From positions 4,157,783 to 4,221,782 of the forward strand of contig NZ_CH672413.1 of assembly GCF_000152705.1 (NCBI RefSeq): 64,000 bases of DNA. Direction: 5' to 3'. Position 1 is the stretch's first letter. Each line of letters opens with the position of its first letter. Below, one piece after another: positions 59,991-64,000 of the stretch. A program made the translations under genes and the position numbers. The DNA comes from Janibacter sp. HTCC2649 (GTDB lineage: Bacteria > Actinomycetota > Actinomycetes > Actinomycetales > Dermatophilaceae). The notes under the pieces are model-generated. The model was not told the DNA's origin, did not search any database, and saw only the letters and a list, made by a program, of their open reading frames with translations.

Positions 59991-61847
59991 CTATTCCCGC
60001 TCGTCCGCAGCGGCGCCACCGCGTCGCCGGAGGAGGAAGAACCCACCCGCGAGGACGACGAGCGCGCCTGCGCCAAGGCCCAGGGCCAGACCGTTGCCGC
60101 CGCCGCTGGAGTCAGCGGTTGACTTGGCGCCGGCCGGGAGCGCCGACCACCAGCTCCAGTAGCCGTCCTGGCTGTCGTAGTTGCCGCCCGGGTCCGGCTG
60201 GGGCGTCATCTTCTCGATGACGTCGCTGCGGAAGGCCTCGAGCTGGTCGGCGTAGCCCCAGACCACGAAGACGTTGTCCTTGTAGAGGACCTGCTGCATC
60301 TGCTTGACGATCGCGGCCCGCTTGCCGGTGTCGAGCTCGGCGAGCTGCTGGTCGTAGAGCTTGTCGTACTCGGGGTTGCAGTAGTAGGCGTCCGACAGGT
60401 ACGGCCCGCCCATCTTGGCCGGCAGTCCGGAGCACTTGTTGATGCCGAGGATGTAGTCGGGGTCGGGGTTGACGCTCCAGCCAGTGGTGAGGATGTCGTA
60501 GGTCCCGGCATCGAGCAGGGCACCGACCTCGGAGACGGGCTCGACCTTGAGCTCCATGCCCGCTTCCTTGGCCCACTCGCGCATCATCTCGGCGGCCTGG
60601 ACGTACTGAGGCGTGTCGTTGTGCACGTTGAATCGGAAGGACAGCTTCTGGCCGCCCTTGGCGCGTATGCCGTCCGCTCCCTTCGCGTAGCCGGCGCCGT
60701 CGAGCAGCTGGTTGGCCTTGGCGATGTCGAAGTTGATGGCCTCGGCGGCAGTGGGCTCCCAGTGGTAGTCCTTGTAGCGGGACGGGATCTCGCCACCATT
60801 GGCCTCACCGAAACCGCCGTAGGCCGTCTTGTAGATGGCGGCGCGGTCGATGGTGCGCACCAGGGCCTCGCGGACGATTGGGTCCTTGAGGGCCTTGTTG
60901 CCGTCACCGAACTCGGTGCCGTCCTGGAGCCTGGCTCCCGGGTTGATCGTGATGGCCTGGAAGCGCTTGCCCTTGGCCTTGTTGACCGTGATGTTGTCGA
61001 CGGACCCCAGGGACGTGGCCTGGGCCGACGTCAGACCTGCGACGAAGGAGACCTCACCGGCCTTGAGTGCCTCGACCTGCGCGTCGGGGTCATCGATGTG
61101 CCGGAAGACGAGCTTGTCGAACTTGGGAGCGCCTCGCCAGAACTTCTTGTTCGGGACGAGGGTGATCGCGTTGTTGACCTCGTACTTGCTGAGGATCCAG
61201 GGGCCGTCCCCGACGATGGGGAACTTCTTGTCGTTGTTGAACTTGGAGAAGTCGCCGGCGTTCTCCCACTCGTGCTTGGGGAGGATCGGCACGTCGAGCG
61301 CGAGCATCGTGGCCTGCGGTGCCTTGAGCTTGATCACGAGGGTTCGCGCGTCGGGAGCTGCGACGCTCTCGAAGTTCTCCACGAAGTTCCCGTTCGCCGT
61401 GGCGGCAGCTTCGTCCTTCATCATCGTGTCGAACGTCCAGCGCGCGTCCTCGGCGGTGACCGGCTTCCCGTCGGTCCAGTTGGTCTCACGGATCTTGTAG
61501 GTCCAGGTGAGCCCGTCGGCGGACGTGTCCCACGACTCCGCCAGCCCCGGGACGCTCTTGCCCGTCTTCGGGTCGTAGTTGGTGAGGAAGTCGTACATGA
61601 GTCGGCCCAGGGCAGTGGTGATCCGACGCACCGCGAGGAAGGGGCTCAGGGAGTCGACCTCCTGGGACACCGCGACGGTCAGGGTCGTCTCCTTGTCGGG
61701 GGTGTCCGCCTGGGCTCCGGCGCCTCCGAAGAACAGGGCAGCGAGCAACCCGAGGATGCCCAGGACCCCGACCATGGCTCGGCGCCTGTGGCGGCCGGCT
61801 CTCGGTTCGGTGGTCGTGCCCACCTGACTGTGCCTCGATGTGACCAT
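59991..61847 (-). CDS. ABC transporter substrate-binding protein with C-terminal membrane anchor
   Basis: This 618-residue family 5 (SBP_bac_5) extracellular binding protein has an N-terminal signal peptide (AMVGVLGILGLLAALFFGGAGAQA) without a lipobox Cys. Family 5 segments include LTVAVSQEVDSLSPFL, GLAESWDTSADGLTWTYKI, PIVGDGPWIL and DGYWSWWSALP. The C-terminus is SSGGGNGLALGLGAGALVVLAGGFFLLRRRGG, a single membrane helix followed by Arg and a short tail. Gram-positive binding proteins are normally lipoproteins, so tethering by a C-terminal helix is unusual. It heads the importer operon; the ligand is probably a peptide but may be a sugar or metal-chelate. Confidence 0.9.
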   Translation of the reverse strand: MVTSRHSQVGTTTEPRAGRHRRRAMVGVLGILGLLAALFFGGAGAQADTPDKETTLTVAVSQEVDSLSPFLAVRRITTALGRLMYDFLTNYDPKTGKSVPGLAESWDTSADGLTWTYKIRETNWTDGKPVTAEDARWTFDTMMKDEAAATANGNFVENFESVAAPDARTLVIKLKAPQATMLALDVPILPKHEWENAGDFSKFNNDKKFPIVGDGPWILSKYEVNNAITLVPNKKFWRGAPKFDKLVFRHIDDPDAQVEALKAGEVSFVAGLTSAQATSLGSVDNITVNKAKGKRFQAITINPGARLQDGTEFGDGNKALKDPIVREALVRTIDRAAIYKTAYGGFGEANGGEIPSRYKDYHWEPTAAEAINFDIAKANQLLDGAGYAKGADGIRAKGGQKLSFRFNVHNDTPQYVQAAEMMREWAKEAGMELKVEPVSEVGALLDAGTYDILTTGWSVNPDPDYILGINKCSGLPAKMGGPYLSDAYYCNPEYDKLYDQQLAELDTGKRAAIVKQMQQVLYKDNVFVVWGYADQLEAFRSDVIEKMTPQPDPGGNYDSQDGYWSWWSALPAGAKSTADSSGGGNGLALGLGAGALVVLAGGFFLLRRRGGAAADERE

Positions 61848-61975
61848 CGCTGTTCCCCTCGCTCGGTTGGACGGTGCTGGCTCTCACGGTGAGTCGCGGC
61901 ACCGCTGGCCACGCTAGGGCAAATAGTTGCCATCGGCGATGGTTCAACGGGACTTTTCTCCCGCGTCGGCAGGAA

Positions 61976-61994
61976 TATACCCCCAAGGGGTATA
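61976..61994 (+). promoter_or_regulatory. CsoR/CstR-like operator TATACCCCCAAGGGGTATA
   Basis: Perfect 8-bp arms (TATACCCC/GGGGTATA) with a CAA spacer lie 12 bp before the DUF4396 start. They match the C/G-tract palindrome bound by CsoR-family repressors (copper or persulfide sensors). The GTATAG at the right end may be the -10 element. Confidence 0.55.
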
Positions 61995-62006
61995 GTTCAA
62001 CGGGTC

Positions 62007-62495
62007 ATGACAGCACACGACGAACACTCCGTTGACCCAGCGCACGGCCCGAGCAGTCCCGGGCTGTGGTCGCAGGCGATCAGCGCGACCCTGCACTGCC
62101 TCACGGGTTGCGCCATCGGGGAGGTCCTGGGGCTGGCGATCGGAACAGCTCTCGGACTGTCGAATCTCGCGACCATCGTGCTGGCTGTCGTGCTCGCCTT
62201 CGTGTTCGGCTACGCCCTGACGATCACGCCGGTCCTGCGAGCCGGTCTGCCGTTGGCTGCGGCTCTGGGAGTCGCCTTTGCTGCCGACACGGTCTCGATC
62301 ACGGTCATGGAGATCATCGACAACGCGATCGTGCTCCTCGTCCCGGGAGCGATGGACGCGGGCCTTGCTTCCTGGCTGTTCTGGGCGTCCCTGGCCTTCG
62401 CCCTCGTGGTGGCCTTTGCCGTGACCGTGCCCGTCAACCGATGGCTCATCGCCCGCGGCAAGGGGCACGCCGTCGTCCACCAGTACCACCACTGA
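62007..62495 (+). CDS. DUF4396 membrane protein
   Basis: This 162-residue protein has four hydrophobic segments. It matches DUF4396 in the Cys-containing first helix (ISATLHCLTGCAIGEVLGLAIG) and in TPVLRAGLPLAAALGVAFAADTVSITVMEIIDN. The N-terminal and C-terminal ends are His-rich (HDEH..., HAVVHQYHH), which suits a metal-related role. The CsoR-like operator in front supports copper or sulfur control. No CsoR gene is in the window. Confidence 0.8.
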   Translation: MTAHDEHSVDPAHGPSSPGLWSQAISATLHCLTGCAIGEVLGLAIGTALGLSNLATIVLAVVLAFVFGYALTITPVLRAGLPLAAALGVAFAADTVSITVMEIIDNAIVLLVPGAMDAGLASWLFWASLAFALVVAFAVTVPVNRWLIARGKGHAVVHQYHH

Positions 62496-63186
62496 ACCAG
62501 AACCGGTGTCCCGCAACGGTTTTCGTGGCACAGCGGCTCACAACACGTCGAAGCGGGAACCCGATTTGGCGTTGGGGGAGAACGTCATCTAATGTTCTCG
62601 ATGTCAGCCCGACAGGGAGGAACGGACACCACGGTGTGAGGCCCAGTGCCAAGCACGACGTAGGCCGGTCCCGGGGCAGACCCCAACAGTTCGACAGCGG
62701 CGGAAACGTCGTGAGCAGCGTGACGCCCTCGGGGGTCACGGTTGGGAAGCTTCATCCAGCTCAGGTCGCCGGAAACAGCGAGTTTGGGAAGCGGCCGAGA
62801 GGCTGCTAGGATGAACACCCCGCGAAGATCCAAGCGTGATCAGATCCGGCCGTTCGATGAACGGCTCACCGGATTTGACTCCCAAGTGTGGCCGCGGGTA
62901 AGTTTGGAGAGTTGCCCTTGAGTCTGGCCCTGATGGGTTGGGTGATGGTGTGCGTGCGATCCTTGAGAACTCAACAGCGTGTCAAAAATCGATGCCAATT
63001 AACCTCGTCTCGAGGGTGGCTGCGATGTGTCCTTTGTGGGCATGTGGTGGTTGTTCTTGATTCGATTATCCTTTGGTTGACAATGATCATTCAGCTTAAT
63101 TGCTGGTTGTTCAGACTCAGCCGGGTAGACAACCCTTTATTGGGTTCAGTTTTATCCGACTCTTTCGGGGGTCGGGTTTGTGAACA
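62496..63186 (+). other. rrn upstream region and 16S leader
   Basis: There are no protein genes. The left half has no recognisable element beyond a weak hairpin after DUF4396. From the promoter at 62784-62812 onward it is a leader of about 370 nt. The leader holds CCTTGAGAACTCAACAGCG (62961-62979), a sequence typical of actinobacterial rRNA spacers and probably part of antitermination or processing. A hairpin GGTTGT...ACAACC (63104-63134) lies close to the 16S start. Confidence 0.7.
62784..62812 (+). promoter_or_regulatory. rRNA operon promoter
   Basis: TTGGGA and TAGGAT are separated by 17 bp, a good sigma-70/HrdB-type match, about 375 bp before the 16S gene. A further promoter nearer the gene was looked for, and none was convincing. 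Confidence 0.65.

Positions 63187-64000
<814 letters not shown>

Larger units (their letters stand above)
1877..60672. repeat. Dispersed octamer GTATGCCG/CGGCATAC, about 40 copies
   Basis: Plus-strand GTATGCCG starts: 1877, 5223, 6776, 11539, 15119, 19721, 20575, 20910, 24960, 26469, 28888, 33174, 39193, 44749, 48740, 50286, 51897, 54036, 56983, 59859, 60665. Complement CGGCATAC starts: 8116, 11524, 12796, 14152, 16665, 19937, 22573, 28415, 35616, 36040, 40170, 42507, 42636, 45436, 47279, 50562, 52175, 57313, 57572. The list was made by eye and may miss a few. Both orientations are equally common; no copy lies in either IS element or in the rRNA. Confidence 0.85.

Noticed and set aside
1877..60672. 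Octamer as a -10 element or repressor site
   Set aside because: Most copies lie inside genes, in both orientations and different codon phases, so a promoter role cannot explain them.

Overview
The window is high-GC actinobacterial chromosome. The 16S rRNA gene that begins near the right edge and the gene content both point to Micrococcales, most likely the family Intrasporangiaceae (Janibacter/Knoellia/Terrabacter type). The genus cannot be fixed from what is visible.

Layout. 1-5.2 kb: the tail of a 2Fe-2S oxidoreductase subunit, a DctA-type symporter divergent from a sensor kinase/response regulator pair, and a small kinase. 5.2-15.1 kb: a translation and ribosome-maturation cluster (DUF4439 lipoprotein, rimP, nusA, ylxR, infB, rbfA, truB, ribF), then a rodA/ftsW-type gene. 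15.15-16.25 kb: an intact IS481-family element inserted exactly at the rodA stop codon. 16.4-20.3 kb: a TetR regulator divergent from a DUF4442-type protein, a long-chain acyl-CoA ligase and a PCMT-like methyltransferase. 20.3-36.5 kb: the conserved chain radical SAM - DUF2344 - RNase E/G - rplU - rpmA - obgE - proB. A 6-kb accessory block splits the first two genes; it holds a GNAT enzyme, a frameshifted IS110-family transposase, a VOC protein, a secreted EEP-family enzyme and a WXG-like two-gene cassette. 36.5-40.5 kb: a cobalamin riboswitch driving cbtB-cbtA-ferredoxin, then pdxY, sit between proB and proA. 40.6-46.8 kb: a secreted CrtC-like protein, a glycosyltransferase, a probable non-coding RNA, nadD-rsfS-phosphatase, and tRNA-Ala(GGC). 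46.9-53.9 kb: a minus-strand AraC/MBL/SDR operon, a tag/PH-domain/metallophosphoesterase operon, and a MymA-like flavin monooxygenase. 53.9-62.5 kb: nfo, ldcA, a complete peptide-type ABC importer whose binding protein has a C-terminal membrane anchor, and a DUF4396 gene behind a CsoR-like operator. 62.5-64 kb: an rrn promoter and leader and the first ~0.8 kb of 16S rRNA.

The most unusual signal is not a gene. The octamer GTATGCCG (or its complement CGGCATAC) occurs about 40 times between 1.9 and 60.7 kb, on both strands and in several codon phases. It forces rare codons such as ATA, and inverted or degenerate copies build three intergenic terminators. It is absent from both insertion sequences. 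It looks like a lineage-specific genomic signature comparable in form to uptake or architecture sequences. Other leads are a free-standing ~300-nt RNA candidate next to nadD, a transposase that takes its stop codon from its CTAG target, and the WXG-like cassette.
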